Assembly: GCA_052143835.1 (NCBI GenBank)
Contig: JBKQRV010000136.1
Coordinates: forward strand, 1-64,000
Length of the DNA: 64,000 nt
Reading direction: 5' to 3'
DNA from: DASPPM01 sp052143835
GTDB lineage: Bacteria > Pseudomonadota > Alphaproteobacteria > JACZXZ01
Part shown: positions 20,221-29,694 of the stretch, piece after piece
Numbering within the stretch: position 1 is the stretch's first letter
How the letters are laid out: each line of letters begins with the position of its first letter
Position numbers and translations under genes: made by a program
The notes under the pieces: generated by a model
What the model was told of the DNA's origin: nothing
Seen by the model: only the letters and a program-made list of their open reading frames with translations
Databases searched by the model: none

Positions 20221-20717
20221 GGCTCGCCTCCGCCGCTCTCGCCGCCGGAGCCGCCCTGGAGCCCTTTGGGCGGCCGCACCTTGAGCGTCATGTTCTCGCG
20301 CAGGGCCCGCTCGCGCGCCGAGGCGGCAAAGACCTCGCGCGCTTCGGGCTGCCAAATCTGAAAGCGCGGCCCCTGGCCCACGAAGGCGGCCATCTCGCCG
20401 ATCCCGGCATGCTCGAGGAGGGGAGCGGGCAGCAGGATGCGCCCCTCGGAATCGAACGGAAGCTGATGGGCCTCGGCGAAGATCGTCGCCGCGAGGGTAT
20501 CTTGCTGGGCCGAAAAAGTGTCGATATCCTGAAGGCTTAGGGACATCTGCTCCATGAAGTCCATGGCGCAGCATTCAAGTGCCTTGTGCTTGTAAGAAGG
20601 GAAGGCGACGATGCCGGCGAAACTCTGCCCCGCTAGCGCGGCACGGAAGCTCGCCGGCACGGAGACACGCCCCTTGCGGTCGACCTTGTTAACGACTGTC
20701 CCCACGAACAGCGCCAT
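20217..20717 (-). CDS. mraZ: Transcriptional regulator MraZ
   Basis: MraZ is an AbrB-fold DNA-binding protein that represses its own dcw operon in well-studied bacteria. The 166-residue product has two tandem MraZ repeats: MALFVGTVVNKVDRKGRVSVP at the start and a second with LPFDSEGRILLPAPLLEHAG near residue 85. A Gly/Ser-rich tail follows. The ATG at 20717 begins the conserved domain; an in-frame extension upstream is Gly-rich and not family-like. The TGGG boxes about 83 bases upstream are the probable operator. Confidence 0.95.
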   Translation of the reverse strand: MALFVGTVVNKVDRKGRVSVPASFRAALAGQSFAGIVAFPSYKHKALECCAMDFMEQMSLSLQDIDTFSAQQDTLAATIFAEAHQLPFDSEGRILLPAPLLEHAGIGEMAAFVGQGPRFQIWQPEAREVFAASARERALRENMTLKVRPPKGLQGGSGGESGGGEP

Positions 20718-20799
20718 GCCGCCCCCACTCCGACCGCCCCCGCGGTCAGACCCCCCCACAAAGCGACTGCCATGGCCCACTGAGGCAGCCTATGCAATG

Positions 20800-20843
20800 T
20801 GGGATAGTATGGGATATCATGGGACTATATGGGCGTCAATGGA
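20800..20843. promoter_or_regulatory. mraZ: Probable MraZ operator: TGGG boxes at exact 10-bp spacing
   Basis: On the plus strand TGGG occurs at 20800, 20810, 20820 and 20830, with a degenerate TGGA at 20840, all in register at exactly 10 bp. MraZ is known to bind short direct TGGG-type repeats upstream of its own gene. A TTGACG hexamer reading toward mraZ lies at 20839-20834 inside the array; a matching -10 is not clear. An operator overlapping the promoter would suit autorepression of the whole cell-wall operon. Confidence 0.8.
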
Positions 20844-21093
20844 TTTTCACAGTAAATCCCTGGTTATTCTAGAAGTTTTCCGCAGCTCGATTTGGGACAG
20901 GCAAGGTGAAAGAAAATCAAAATCTGGTCTTTCTGGGGGCATGGCCCACTATCTTTCGCTAAATTGCGGCAAAACTATGTTCTTCCTTTGTTCCAATTGC
21001 GGAACTTCTAACTGAAGCTCGGCTTGCAGCGGCCGAATCGAGAGCGACTGCCGGTGCCGTGGCCTGCGCTCGGGCTGCGGGAAAGAAAGAAAT
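20844..21093. other. Intergenic region between mraZ operator and rnpB
   Basis: This stretch is clearly AT-richer than its surroundings and holds no convincing gene. It should contain the upstream part of the dcw promoter and the 3-prime flank of rnpB. On the rnpB strand, a T-rich run (ATTTCTTTCTTTCCC, about 21093-21079) directly follows the RNase P RNA and may help end its transcript. A short GTTCC/GGAAC dyad lies near 20990-21005. Confidence 0.5.
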
Positions 21094-21512
21094 GCCAGAC
21101 GGCCTGTAAGCCGGGTTCTGTCCCTGCAGTACTGCAGGGGATGGCCATTCATCTGGGACGCCCGTTGCCGGGCGCCTCGCGCGACCGACCCGGACGGCGG
21201 CGTGGAAACCCGCCTGCCCCCCTACCTCTCGCGAAAGAGGAGGCGGGCGGCCGTCCCTACTTGGTCTTGCTCCCGGTGGGGTTTGCCCTGCCGCCCCCGT
21301 CGCCGGGGGCGCGGTGCGCTCTTACCGCCCCGTTTCGCCCTTGCCGGCACCTCGTCGGCTGGCCGGCGGTTTGCTTTCTGTGGCACTGTCCCTGGGGTCG
21401 CCCCCGCCGGGTGTTACCCGGCACCGCGTTTCCATGGAGCCCGGACTTTCCTCCCCCCGCGCGAGCTTGCAAGCGGATCACGCGGAAGGCAGCCATCCGG
21501 CCGTCTGGCCCC
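21094..21512 (-). ncRNA. rnpB: RNase P RNA (class A)
   Basis: This is the catalytic RNA that trims tRNA 5-prime leaders. The ends pair perfectly as helix P1: GCCAGACGGCC at the 5-prime end (about 21509-21499) and GGCCGTCTGGC at the 3-prime end (21104-21094). The universal core blocks are present on the minus strand: GAGGAAAGTCCGGGCTCC after P1-P3, ACAGAAAGCAAACCGCC-type P15/P18 sequence, AGGGTGAAA-like CR IV region (AAGGGCGAAACGG) and the 3-prime ACAGAACCCGGCTTAC. About 419 bases is normal for the bacterial class A type. Exact ends are approximate. Confidence 0.95.
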
Positions 21513-21531
21513 ATAGAGGTAGGCTCTGAGG

Positions 21532-22299
21532 CTAGCGGGAATCAAGCCTCTCGGCGCGCTCTTTGAGGTCGAGCAGGTGGTAGAGCAGACTTTGGCTCTG
21601 GCCATCGGCCTTGCCGTCGACGAGGGATGGGCGGAAATGACGTTGGAAAGCGGCGACGACCGCCTCGGTCAAGGGATCGTAAAGCCCGCTCCCCTCGACC
21701 CCGTAGCCGTAGCCGGCGAGCGCCAGCTGCAGTTGCACCACCGCCGGCCCGGACGTGCCGCTCGTCAGCATCTCCGCCTGGGGCGAGACACGAAAGCCGG
21801 CCTTGGGCCAGAGGCCGATGCCGCGTCGCGCGAGCTGCCTCCAAGGGAAGCGCTCGCCCGGGTCCTGCTTGCGCAGCGGAGCCACATCCGAATGCCCGAG
21901 CACGCGCGCGCGCGGGATGGGGTGGCGCGCGAGGATGTCCTTGGCGAGCGCCTCGAGCGCTCTGATCTGCGCCTCGGGAAAATCGCGATAGCCGAACTCG
22001 TGGCCCGGGTTGACGAGCTCGATGCCGATCGAGCGCGAATTGATGTCGCGCGCACCCGCCCAGAAGCTCTCGCCCGCGTGCCAGGCCCGTCTTTCCTCCG
22101 CGACGAGGCGGTGGCAGGTGCCGTCGTCGTCGATGAGATAATGGCTGCTCACTCGGGCAGCCGGGTCTGAGAGGCGCTCGAGCGCCGCACCGGCACTCCG
22201 CATGCCCGTGTAATGGAGGAGGAGAATGTCGATCGGCCCGCCGCCCACGCGCGCGTCCCAATTGGGCGAGGGCCGCTCGAGGATCGCCTTGGCGCTCAT
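21532..22299 (-). CDS. N-acetylmuramoyl-L-alanine amidase (Amidase_2) with peptidoglycan-binding domain
   Basis: This is a zinc amidase of the AmpD/AmiD type that cleaves MurNAc-L-Ala bonds. The 255-residue product has an Amidase_2 domain in residues 20-155, with zinc-ligand regions LLLHYTGM (His 29) and GHSDVAPLRKQDPG, and the active-site part SIGIELVNPG. A PG_binding_1 domain follows (GPAVVQLQLALAGYGY through AVVAAFQRHFRP, about 185-235). There is no signal peptide, so it may recycle wall fragments in the cytoplasm like AmpD, although the wall-binding domain resembles AmiD. It ends about 20 bases upstream of rnpB on the same strand. Confidence 0.9.
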   Translation of the reverse strand: MSAKAILERPSPNWDARVGGGPIDILLLHYTGMRSAGAALERLSDPAARVSSHYLIDDDGTCHRLVAEERRAWHAGESFWAGARDINSRSIGIELVNPGHEFGYRDFPEAQIRALEALAKDILARHPIPRARVLGHSDVAPLRKQDPGERFPWRQLARRGIGLWPKAGFRVSPQAEMLTSGTSGPAVVQLQLALAGYGYGVEGSGLYDPLTEAVVAAFQRHFRPSLVDGKADGQSQSLLYHLLDLKERAERLDSR

Positions 22300-22463
22300 G
22301 GCCGCCGCATCGAAGTCGAGATCATGGCGCGAGCATCTTAACAGATGGGGGTGCCGAGACGACCGCGGTTGGCGCCCCTTGCCCCCCTACCGTCCCCGGA
22401 GTAGATGAGGGGAGCCGTGCGCCTGCCGGTGCCGCGGGAGGGGAGAGGAGGAGAGGAGAGGAA

Positions 22464-23867
22464 ATGTCGGTCCAGCCGAAGATCGCCGCCGAGCCGAGGC
22501 TGCCCACAGCCGCCGCCCACGAGCTCAAGGCGTTGCTCGGCGAGCGCTTCACCACGGCGATGGCGGTGCGCCAGCTTCACGGCAAGGACGAGTCGAGCTT
22601 CCGTCCAGCACCACCCGATGCGGTCGCCTACGCGCACTCGACCGAGGAAGTGAGCGAGATCGTCAAGCTCTGCGCCCGGCACAAGGTGCCGGTCATCCCC
22701 TTCGGGACCGGCACCTCGCTCGAGGGCCACGTGCTCGCGATCCACGGCGGTCTTTGCATCGACGTGAGCCAGATGAACAAGGTCCTGCGCGTGAGTGCGG
22801 AGGATCTCGACTGCACGGTCCAGGCCGGCGTCACGCGCAAGCAGCTGAACCAGTACATCAGGGACACCGGGCTCTTCTTCCCCATCGATCCCGGTGCCGA
22901 TGCCTCGTTGGGCGGCATGGCGGCGACGCGCGCCTCGGGGACGAACGCGGTGCGCTACGGCACCATGCGCGAGAACGTGTTGGCGCTCACCGTGGTGCTG
23001 CCCGACGGACGCATCGTGCGCACCGCCAGGCGCGCGCGAAAGTCGGCGGCCGGCTACGACCTGACGCGCCTCTTCGTCGGCTCGGAGGGAACCCTTTGCG
23101 TGATCACCGAGGTGACGCTGCGCCTCTACGGCATTCCCGAGGCGATCCTCGCCGCGGTGTGCCCGTTTCCGAGCTTGGACGCGGCGGTGCGCACGGTGAT
23201 CCAGACCATCCAGATGGGCATCCCCATCGCGCGCATCGAGCTCATCGATCCGCACGCGATGCGGGCGATCAATCGCTACTCCAAGCTCGATTACCCCGAG
23301 TCCTTCACGCTCTTCTTCGAGTTCCACGGCAGCGAGAGCGGCGTCAAGGAGCAGGTGGAGACCGTGCAGGCGATCGCCGGCGAGCGCGGGGCCAACGACT
23401 TCCGCTGGGCCGCCCGTCCCGAGGACCGCAGCAAGCTGTGGCAGGCCCGGCACGATCTCTATTTCGCCTCGCTCAACCTGAGGCCCGGCTGCCGCGGTCT
23501 CTCGACCGACGTGTGCGTGCCGATCTCGCGGCTCGCCGACTGCATCCTCGAGACCTACGACGACATCGGCAAGGCGACAATGCCGATCACGCTCGTGGGC
23601 CATGTGGGGGACGGCAACTTCCATCTCCTTTTCCTCATCGACCCGGAGAGCGAGGCCGAGCGGCACGAGGCGGAGACGCTGAATGAGCGCATGGTCATGC
23701 GCGCGCTCGCCATGGACGGCACCTGCACCGGCGAGCACGGCATCGGCATGGGCAAGATGGATTTTCTCCTCGCCGAGCATGGCGAGGCGGTGAGCGTCAT
23801 GCGCCAGCTCAAGCGCGCCATCGACCCGGACAATTTGATGAATCCGGGCAAGGTGCTGAGGATGTAG
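22464..23867 (+). CDS. FAD-linked D-lactate dehydrogenase family oxidoreductase
   Basis: The product (467 residues) belongs to the GlcD/Dld flavoprotein family and most resembles cytochrome-linked D-lactate dehydrogenases such as mitochondrial LDHD. The FAD_binding_4 domain (about 50-230) has VIPFGTGTSLEGHV and DPGADASLGGMAATRASG. The FAD-oxidase C domain (about 235-465) has the metal/substrate motif GHVGDGNFH and the terminal GEHGIGMGK and NPGKVLRM. A very strong purine-rich ribosome site precedes the ATG. Glycolate or another 2-hydroxy acid is a possible substrate; no glcE/glcF partner is adjacent, which favours D-lactate. Confidence 0.88.
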   Translation: MSVQPKIAAEPRLPTAAAHELKALLGERFTTAMAVRQLHGKDESSFRPAPPDAVAYAHSTEEVSEIVKLCARHKVPVIPFGTGTSLEGHVLAIHGGLCIDVSQMNKVLRVSAEDLDCTVQAGVTRKQLNQYIRDTGLFFPIDPGADASLGGMAATRASGTNAVRYGTMRENVLALTVVLPDGRIVRTARRARKSAAGYDLTRLFVGSEGTLCVITEVTLRLYGIPEAILAAVCPFPSLDAAVRTVIQTIQMGIPIARIELIDPHAMRAINRYSKLDYPESFTLFFEFHGSESGVKEQVETVQAIAGERGANDFRWAARPEDRSKLWQARHDLYFASLNLRPGCRGLSTDVCVPISRLADCILETYDDIGKATMPITLVGHVGDGNFHLLFLIDPESEAERHEAETLNERMVMRALAMDGTCTGEHGIGMGKMDFLLAEHGEAVSVMRQLKRAIDPDNLMNPGKVLRM

Positions 23868-23882
23868 CGCGGCCCCTTGTGC

Positions 23883-23905
23883 GCGGGCAAAGAGGGTTTG
23901 CCCGC
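23883..23905 (+). terminator. Stem-loop after the D-lactate dehydrogenase gene
   Basis: A perfect 9-bp stem (GCGGGCAAA / TTTGCCCGC) with a 5-base loop begins 16 bases after the stop codon. No T-run follows, so it may be a weak or Rho-assisted terminator. Between here and 24156 nothing else is seen. Confidence 0.45.
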
Positions 23906-24156
23906 TCGAGGCATCCGGCGGCTCTTGCGGCGCGAGTTCGCCATAAAGTCGTCACAAGGCTTCCCTAGCATCCGGGCGCGCTCATGGCGAGCGTAGGGCG
24001 CGCGGCCGCGTCCCGACCGACTTCGGCGCGAGCGGAGCCGGAGACGGGGCAAAGCGTTTTCGCTGCGTCGGTTTTGCGTCAATCTGCGGGTCGGGCAAGG
24101 GCGGCCCGTTTCGCCTGCTGGCCGGGATTAAGAGGCGAGCTCGGGAGTCGCCAGAC

Positions 24157-27100
24157 GTGAAGCATCTGCTGACCGGCCTCGGCATCTTGGTGGCGCTGCT
24201 CATAGCAGGCGCGCTGATCGCCCCGAGCTTCATCGACTGGAATCGCTACAAGGGCGAGGTCGCCCGCCGGGTCGAGGAGGCGACCGGGCGTCCGCTCGCG
24301 ATCGAGGGCAACGTAGCGCTCGCCATCCTGCCGACGCCGCGGCTCTCGGTGAGCGGCGTGCGGCTCGCCAGCCTGCCCGGATCGGCGAGCCCCGACCTGC
24401 TGCGGCTTAAGGCGCTCGAAGCCCATGTCGCCTTCGCCTCGCTTCTCGCCGGTCGCATCCAGATCGAGAGCCTCGCCCTCATCGAGCCGCAACTCAACCT
24501 CGAGCGTCTTGCCGACGGGCGCGGCAACTGGCAGTTCGCTCCCGTTGGCAGCGCCGGCGGTCCTGCCGCCGCAGACTTCGCTCCGGCGCCGCTGCCCTCC
24601 TGGCTGCAGCTCGACCATGTCACCATCGAAGACGGCGCGGTCAGCTACCGTGACGCCAAGACGGGAAGGGTGTGGACCCTCGGCCAAATCAACGGCGGGC
24701 TCAACGCGGGCTCGCCGAGGGGACCCTTCCGCGCTCAAGGTCGCGCGCTCGCCGGCAAGCTGCCGGTCACCCTCGACGCCTCGCTCGAGCGGCTCGGCGG
24801 CAAGCGGCCCGCGGCCGTCGGGCTCAGGGTCGGCATCACCGGCGCTCAGCTCGATTTCAGCGGAAGTGTCGCCGACAGCAAGGATGGGCCGGAGTTCTCC
24901 GGCAAGCTGCGCGCCTCGAGCCCCGATCTCAGCGCCGCCGCCATCGGCCTCGGGTTCGCGGAGCTTGCTGCGCTGCCGGCCTTCAGCCAGAGCCTGGCGT
25001 TTGACGGCAACCTGAGCATGAGCGGCCAGAAGCTCGTGCTGAGTCAGCTCTCGCTTCGGCTCGGCGAGAGCGAGGCAAGCGGCAGCATCACCTACGAGCC
25101 CGGCAGCATCGGCCGCGCCGCGGCCACGCTGTCGCTCACTCGTGTCGATCTCGAAAAGTGGCTTGCGGGCAATGCGGCGCCCGGCGCCGGACAGGCCGGT
25201 GCCAAGGGCGAGGCGGGGAAAGCGGCAAGTGCCGCACCGCTCTCCTTCACGCTTCCGGACGATCTCCAGGCGACGCTCGATGTATCGCTCGACGGCGTGC
25301 TCTACAAAGGCGGCGTGGTGCGCCAGATTCGCTTCGGTGCTGCGCTCAACAAGGGCGAGTTGGCCTTGACGCAGCTCGCCGCCGAGCTGCCAGGCGGCTC
25401 CGACGTGACGCTCTATGGCGCGCTCAGGACGCCGAAGGGCGCGCCCGTATTTTCCGGCAACGTCGAGGCCGCCTCCGACAATCTGCGCGCGCTCTTCGAC
25501 TGGCTCAAGATCGACGTGGGCGGCGTGCCGGCCGAGCGGCTGCGCCGGCTCTCGTTGAACTCGGCGCTGCAGTTGACGCCGAGCCAGCTTCAGTTGCGCG
25601 ACGTCGATGCCGTGCTCGATTCGTCCCATCTGGCGGGTGCCGCCACAATCCTTCTGCAGGAGCGGCCGGCCTTCGGCGCGAGCCTCGCGGTCGACCGCTT
25701 GAATCTCGACGCCTACCTGCCGCAAGCGAGCGAGACGAAGCCCCAACCCGGAGAGCCGGCGGCGAAGGAGCAGGCCAAGCCCGCAGTGTCTGGCGCGGCG
25801 GCAGATGCAGCATCCGGCGATGCCTTGCATGTGCTCGACGGTTTCGATGCCAACCTGCGCGTGCGCGTGGACGAGCTCACCTTTCGCGGCGAGCCCATTC
25901 ACGGCATCCAGCTCGATGCCACCGTGCAGAGCGGTGCCCTCATGTTGCGCAACATCAGCGTCGACGACCTCGCCGGACTCAGGGGTAAAGCGACGGCAAG
26001 CCTTACGGGGCCGGATGGCGGGCGGACGCTCGACGCGTCGTTCGATCTGAGCGACGCCGAGCTCGCGGACTTCCTGCGCTTTGCCGGTTGGAACCCGCCG
26101 CTGCCGATCGATGAGCTGGGAGCCGCGGCACTCAAGGGCCATGTCTCGGGTGCCTTTGACAAGCTCGCGATCGAGCTCGAGGGCGGCCTCATGGAGGGCA
26201 CATACAAGCTCGCCGGAACGGTCGGCATCGGCACCGCGGGAGCCTTTTACGACCTCGACGTGAGCGCCACGCAGCCGCATCTCGCGCGTCTCGTGCGCCT
26301 GCTGGCGAGCGAGCAGGAGGTGGGCGAGCTCGGCACGCTCGAGCTCTCCGGACATGTGAGCGGCGACGCCAGCAAGATCGCGGTGAGCGGCCTCAGGAGC
26401 CAGTCGGGCTTGCTCGCCGCCACGGGGGACATCAGCGTGGCGGGGGTTCGCCACGAGGACAAGCTCGCGGCAAACCTCAAGCTCGCGACCCCACGCCTCG
26501 GCACCCTCCTTTCGCACGCCGGTGCGAAGATGCCGACGGATCTCGACCGGCTCGGTCCGGCCGAGGCCGAGGTCAAGATCGACGGCGACCGGAGCGGCTA
26601 CGCGCTAGACGGCAAGCTTGCGGCGGGCGGCGGCTCGCTGCACCTCGCGGGCAAGCTCGCCGCGACCGACGCGGGTCCCAGCTACGACGTGACGGTCGAT
26701 GCGGAAGAGCCCGAGCTCGCGACGCTCTTGCAGGCATTCTTGCCGGACTACCGGCCGGCGAGCCAGAAGCTCGGCGGCTTTCAGTTTCACGCCAAGGTAG
26801 GGGGAGACCGCGAGAAGCTCGATCTCTCCGAGCTCCAGGCCAAGCTCGGACCGGTCAGCGTGTCGGGCACGCTCGCTGCAACGCTTGCGGGCGCGCGGCC
26901 CAAGCTCAAGGCGCTGCTCGAGGCGAGCGCCATCGAGCTCGATCCCTTCCTGCCGGCAGGCGATGGCGAGCGCGGGCAGAACCGGCGGCCGCGGGGCCAG
27001 GCGGTGACCGGTCAGAGCACGCGCTGGTCGACCGCGGCCCTCGATCTCGCATCTCTCAAGGAGGTGGATGCCGATATCGGCCTTTCCACGCCCGAGCTGA

Positions 27101-27912
27101 CGTACGGGCAATATCGCATCGAGGACGCGAAGCTGGCGGCGACGCTGGACAATGCGGTTCTCAACCTAGCCGAGCTCGGCGGCAAGCTCTATGACGGCAA
27201 CCTCAAGCTCACCGGCACGCTCGACGCGCAGGCGGAGCCCAAGGCGAGCCTCTCCCTTCGTGTCGACGGCGCCAAGCTCGGCCAGGCAGGACTCAAGCTC
27301 GGCTCGGTCAAGCTCAAGGATGGCACGCTGACGGCTTCGGCGGATCTCGCGACGAGCGGAGAAAGCGAGCTGGCACTCGTGCGCGGGCTCGAGGGCCTGG
27401 GTGCGCTCAAGATGGAGGGCGGGGTCATTCAGGGCTTGAATTTCAACGCCATCAACGCGCGCCTCGCCAAGGCCGGGGGTGGCGCCGACTTGATCGCGCT
27501 GGTGCAGGCTGCGACGTCGGGCGGGGAGACGAAGATCACGCGTCTCGAGGGCACGTTCGACGTCAAGGACGGGGTTGCCGAGAACAAGGACTTGATGCTC
27601 GAGGCGGACGGCGCCAGCGCCAAGGGCGAAGGCAGCATCGACTTGCCGCGCTGGTACATGGAGTATGAGACGGCCTTTACCCTCATGGCCGCCGAGGAGG
27701 CCCCGCCCTTCCTCATCAAGCTCAAGGGCGCGCCCGACGAGCCGCGCAAATTCCTCGACGCCAACGCGTTTCAGGAATGGTTCAGAAAGCGCGCGGCGAG
27801 TGCCGCCACCAAGGGCCCGCGCAAAGGTGCTGCAGAGCCGGCGCATCCCGGGGAGTCCTCCCCCGATGCCATCATCAACAGCATCCTCAAGGCGCCGAAC
27901 AAGGCGCCCTAG
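24157..27912 (+). CDS. AsmA family envelope protein
   Basis: AsmA-like proteins are large envelope proteins anchored in the inner membrane that span or face the periplasm and are linked to lipid transport and outer-membrane homeostasis. The 1251-residue product starts at GTG with an N-terminal membrane helix (residues 4-24), directly followed by the AsmA signature PSFIDWNRYKGEVARRVEEATGRPLAI. The rest is beta-rich and repetitive, with many LDGLV/LKLGSVKLKDG-like strands, and a C-terminal AsmA_2-type segment (GGVIQGLNFNAINARL near 1095). The final residues are low-complexity basic. Its stop codon is shared in CTAG with the convergent gene downstream. Confidence 0.9.
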   Translation: MKHLLTGLGILVALLIAGALIAPSFIDWNRYKGEVARRVEEATGRPLAIEGNVALAILPTPRLSVSGVRLASLPGSASPDLLRLKALEAHVAFASLLAGRIQIESLALIEPQLNLERLADGRGNWQFAPVGSAGGPAAADFAPAPLPSWLQLDHVTIEDGAVSYRDAKTGRVWTLGQINGGLNAGSPRGPFRAQGRALAGKLPVTLDASLERLGGKRPAAVGLRVGITGAQLDFSGSVADSKDGPEFSGKLRASSPDLSAAAIGLGFAELAALPAFSQSLAFDGNLSMSGQKLVLSQLSLRLGESEASGSITYEPGSIGRAAATLSLTRVDLEKWLAGNAAPGAGQAGAKGEAGKAASAAPLSFTLPDDLQATLDVSLDGVLYKGGVVRQIRFGAALNKGELALTQLAAELPGGSDVTLYGALRTPKGAPVFSGNVEAASDNLRALFDWLKIDVGGVPAERLRRLSLNSALQLTPSQLQLRDVDAVLDSSHLAGAATILLQERPAFGASLAVDRLNLDAYLPQASETKPQPGEPAAKEQAKPAVSGAAADAASGDALHVLDGFDANLRVRVDELTFRGEPIHGIQLDATVQSGALMLRNISVDDLAGLRGKATASLTGPDGGRTLDASFDLSDAELADFLRFAGWNPPLPIDELGAAALKGHVSGAFDKLAIELEGGLMEGTYKLAGTVGIGTAGAFYDLDVSATQPHLARLVRLLASEQEVGELGTLELSGHVSGDASKIAVSGLRSQSGLLAATGDISVAGVRHEDKLAANLKLATPRLGTLLSHAGAKMPTDLDRLGPAEAEVKIDGDRSGYALDGKLAAGGGSLHLAGKLAATDAGPSYDVTVDAEEPELATLLQAFLPDYRPASQKLGGFQFHAKVGGDREKLDLSELQAKLGPVSVSGTLAATLAGARPKLKALLEASAIELDPFLPAGDGERGQNRRPRGQAVTGQSTRWSTAALDLASLKEVDADIGLSTPELTYGQYRIEDAKLAATLDNAVLNLAELGGKLYDGNLKLTGTLDAQAEPKASLSLRVDGAKLGQAGLKLGSVKLKDGTLTASADLATSGESELALVRGLEGLGALKMEGGVIQGLNFNAINARLAKAGGGADLIALVQAATSGGETKITRLEGTFDVKDGVAENKDLMLEADGASAKGEGSIDLPRWYMEYETAFTLMAAEEAPPFLIKLKGAPDEPRKFLDANAFQEWFRKRAASAATKGPRKGAAEPAHPGESSPDAIINSILKAPNKAP

Positions 27913-28133
27913 CCCGCGCCACCGCCGCGCTGCCGCGCTTCCAGCACATGGACACGGATGGCGCTCGAGAGGTTGTCGGCGCGGCCGCGGTCGATCTCCT
28001 CGATGAGCGCGTTCAAGGAGATGCCCCGCTCGGCCGCCATCTCCTTGAGTGCCGACCAGAAGGCAGCCTCGAGCGAAACGCTCGTGCGGTGGCCGGCGAT
28101 GGTGACCGAGCGCTTCCGCAAGGAGCCGCTCAC
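27909..28133 (-). CDS. Ribbon-helix-helix domain protein
   Basis: A 74-residue protein of the RHH_4 type: RKRSVTIAGHRTSVSLEAAFWSALKEM, split as a beta strand and two helices, then ERGISLNALIEEID and NLSSAIRVHVLE. Such proteins are small putative DNA-binding regulators common in alphaproteobacteria; the target is unknown. GTG at 28133 overlaps the fumC stop as GTGA, so it is translationally coupled to fumC. The role could be regulatory for the fum genes, but that is only suggested by position. Confidence 0.85.
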   Translation of the reverse strand: MSGSLRKRSVTIAGHRTSVSLEAAFWSALKEMAAERGISLNALIEEIDRGRADNLSSAIRVHVLEARQRGGGAG

Positions 28134-29539
28134 CCGCGCGGTCCCAACATGCTCTTCGGCTGAACCCAGCGCTCGAACTCCTCCGCCTTGACGAAGCCGA
28201 GCGCCACTGCGGCCTCCTTGAGCGTGGTGCCCTCGGCGTGCGCCTTTTTCGCCACCTTGGCCGCCTTGTCGTAGCCGATGTAGGGGTTGAGTGCGGTTAC
28301 CAACATGAGCGATTGGCTCAAGAGCTCGGCGATGCGCTTCTCGTTCGCCTGAATACCGCGGACGCAGTTGTCGGTGAAGCTCACGGCCGCGTCGGCGAGG
28401 AGCCGTATCGATTGCAGCAGATTGTAGATCATCACGGGCTTGAAGACGTTGAGCTCGAGATGGCCATTCGAGCCGGCAATGGTGATGGTGACGTGGTTGC
28501 CCATGACCTGTGCCGCGACCATGGTCATCGCCTCGCATTGGGTGGGGTTCACCTTGCCGGGCATGATCGAGGAGCCCGGCTCATTCTCCGGAAGCGCGAG
28601 CTCGCCGAGCCCTGAGCGCGGTCCCGAGCCGAGCAGCCGGATGTCGTTCGCGATCTTCATGAGCGAGCAGGCGAGCACGTTGAGGGCCCCCGAGGCCTCG
28701 ACGATCGCATCGTGCGCGGCGAGCGCCTCGAACTTGTTCTTGGCGGGGAGAAAGGGAAGCCCGGTGATGCGGGCGAGCTCCCGGGCGAAGCGCTTGTCGA
28801 AGCCGCGCCGCGCATTGAGCCCGGTGCCGACGGCAGTACCGCCCTGCGCCACGCGATAGAGCCGCGGCAAGCAGTCGCGCACCCGCGCGATGCCGTTCTC
28901 GATCTGCGCGGCGTAGCCCGAGAATTCCTGGCCGAGGGTGAGCGGGGTCGCGTCCTGGAGATGCGTGCGGCCGATCTTGATGATCGACGCGAACGCGCGC
29001 GCCTTGTCGTCGAGCGCCTCAAAGAGATGCTCGAGCGCCGGGATGAGCCGGCGCTCGATCTCGATCGCGGCGGCCGCGTTCATGGCGGTCGGAAAGCTGT
29101 CGTTCGAGGACTGGCACATGTTGACGTGGTCGTTCGGATGCACCGGGCGCATGCTGCCGAGTGCTTGGCCCAGGAGCTCGTTGGCGCGGTTGGCGATGAC
29201 CTCGTTCGCGTTCATGTTGCTCTGGGTGCCCGACCCGGTCTGCCAGACGACGAGCGGGAAATGGTCTGCGAGCGTGCCGTCGATCACCTCCTCGGCGGCG
29301 CGCACGATCGCCTGGCCGAGCTTCTTGTCGAGCGCACCCAAGGCCATATTGGCAAGCGCTGCCGCCTTCTTCTCGAGCCCGAGTGCTGCTATGAGGGGGG
29401 CCGGCATGCGCTCGCCGCCGATCCTGAAGTTCTCCAGGCTGCGCTCGGTCTGGGCACCCCAATAACGATCCGCCGGCACCTCGATGGGTCCCATGGAGTC
29501 CGTCTCGGTCCGCGTCCGTGCTTTCGCTGCCTTCGCCAT
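28130..29539 (-). CDS. fumC: Class II fumarate hydratase FumC
   Basis: FumC is the iron-independent tetrameric fumarase of the TCA cycle. The 469-residue product has PADRYWGAQTERSLENF, the catalytic GRTHLQDATPLTLGQEFSGY segments, TGLNARRGFD and the superfamily signature GSSIMPGKVNPTQ. The ATG at 29539 is preceded by GGAG about 9 bases away and gives a typical length; an upstream ATG at 29581 would add 14 residues. A class I fumarase gene lies 678 bases upstream on the same strand. Confidence 0.95.
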   Translation of the reverse strand: MAKAAKARTRTETDSMGPIEVPADRYWGAQTERSLENFRIGGERMPAPLIAALGLEKKAAALANMALGALDKKLGQAIVRAAEEVIDGTLADHFPLVVWQTGSGTQSNMNANEVIANRANELLGQALGSMRPVHPNDHVNMCQSSNDSFPTAMNAAAAIEIERRLIPALEHLFEALDDKARAFASIIKIGRTHLQDATPLTLGQEFSGYAAQIENGIARVRDCLPRLYRVAQGGTAVGTGLNARRGFDKRFARELARITGLPFLPAKNKFEALAAHDAIVEASGALNVLACSLMKIANDIRLLGSGPRSGLGELALPENEPGSSIMPGKVNPTQCEAMTMVAAQVMGNHVTITIAGSNGHLELNVFKPVMIYNLLQSIRLLADAAVSFTDNCVRGIQANEKRIAELLSQSLMLVTALNPYIGYDKAAKVAKKAHAEGTTLKEAAVALGFVKAEEFERWVQPKSMLGPRG

Positions 29540-29694
29540 GGCCCGCTCTCCCGTCGCCGATTGGTTGTTGGCTTTTACCATGGGCCGTCATCTCGACCAA
29601 TCAGCTTGCCGGCATTGCACGTGCGTCGGAACTTGAGTGCTCTAAAGCAATTTCACGGTGAGTCGAATCGCCACCCCCTCACCCCTTGACGCCG

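Noticed and set aside
24079..26517. An 812-codon minus-strand ORF across the AsmA gene
   Set aside because: Its composition is the complement of AsmA codons, with no recognisable domain, while the plus-strand frame has a clear AsmA N-terminus.
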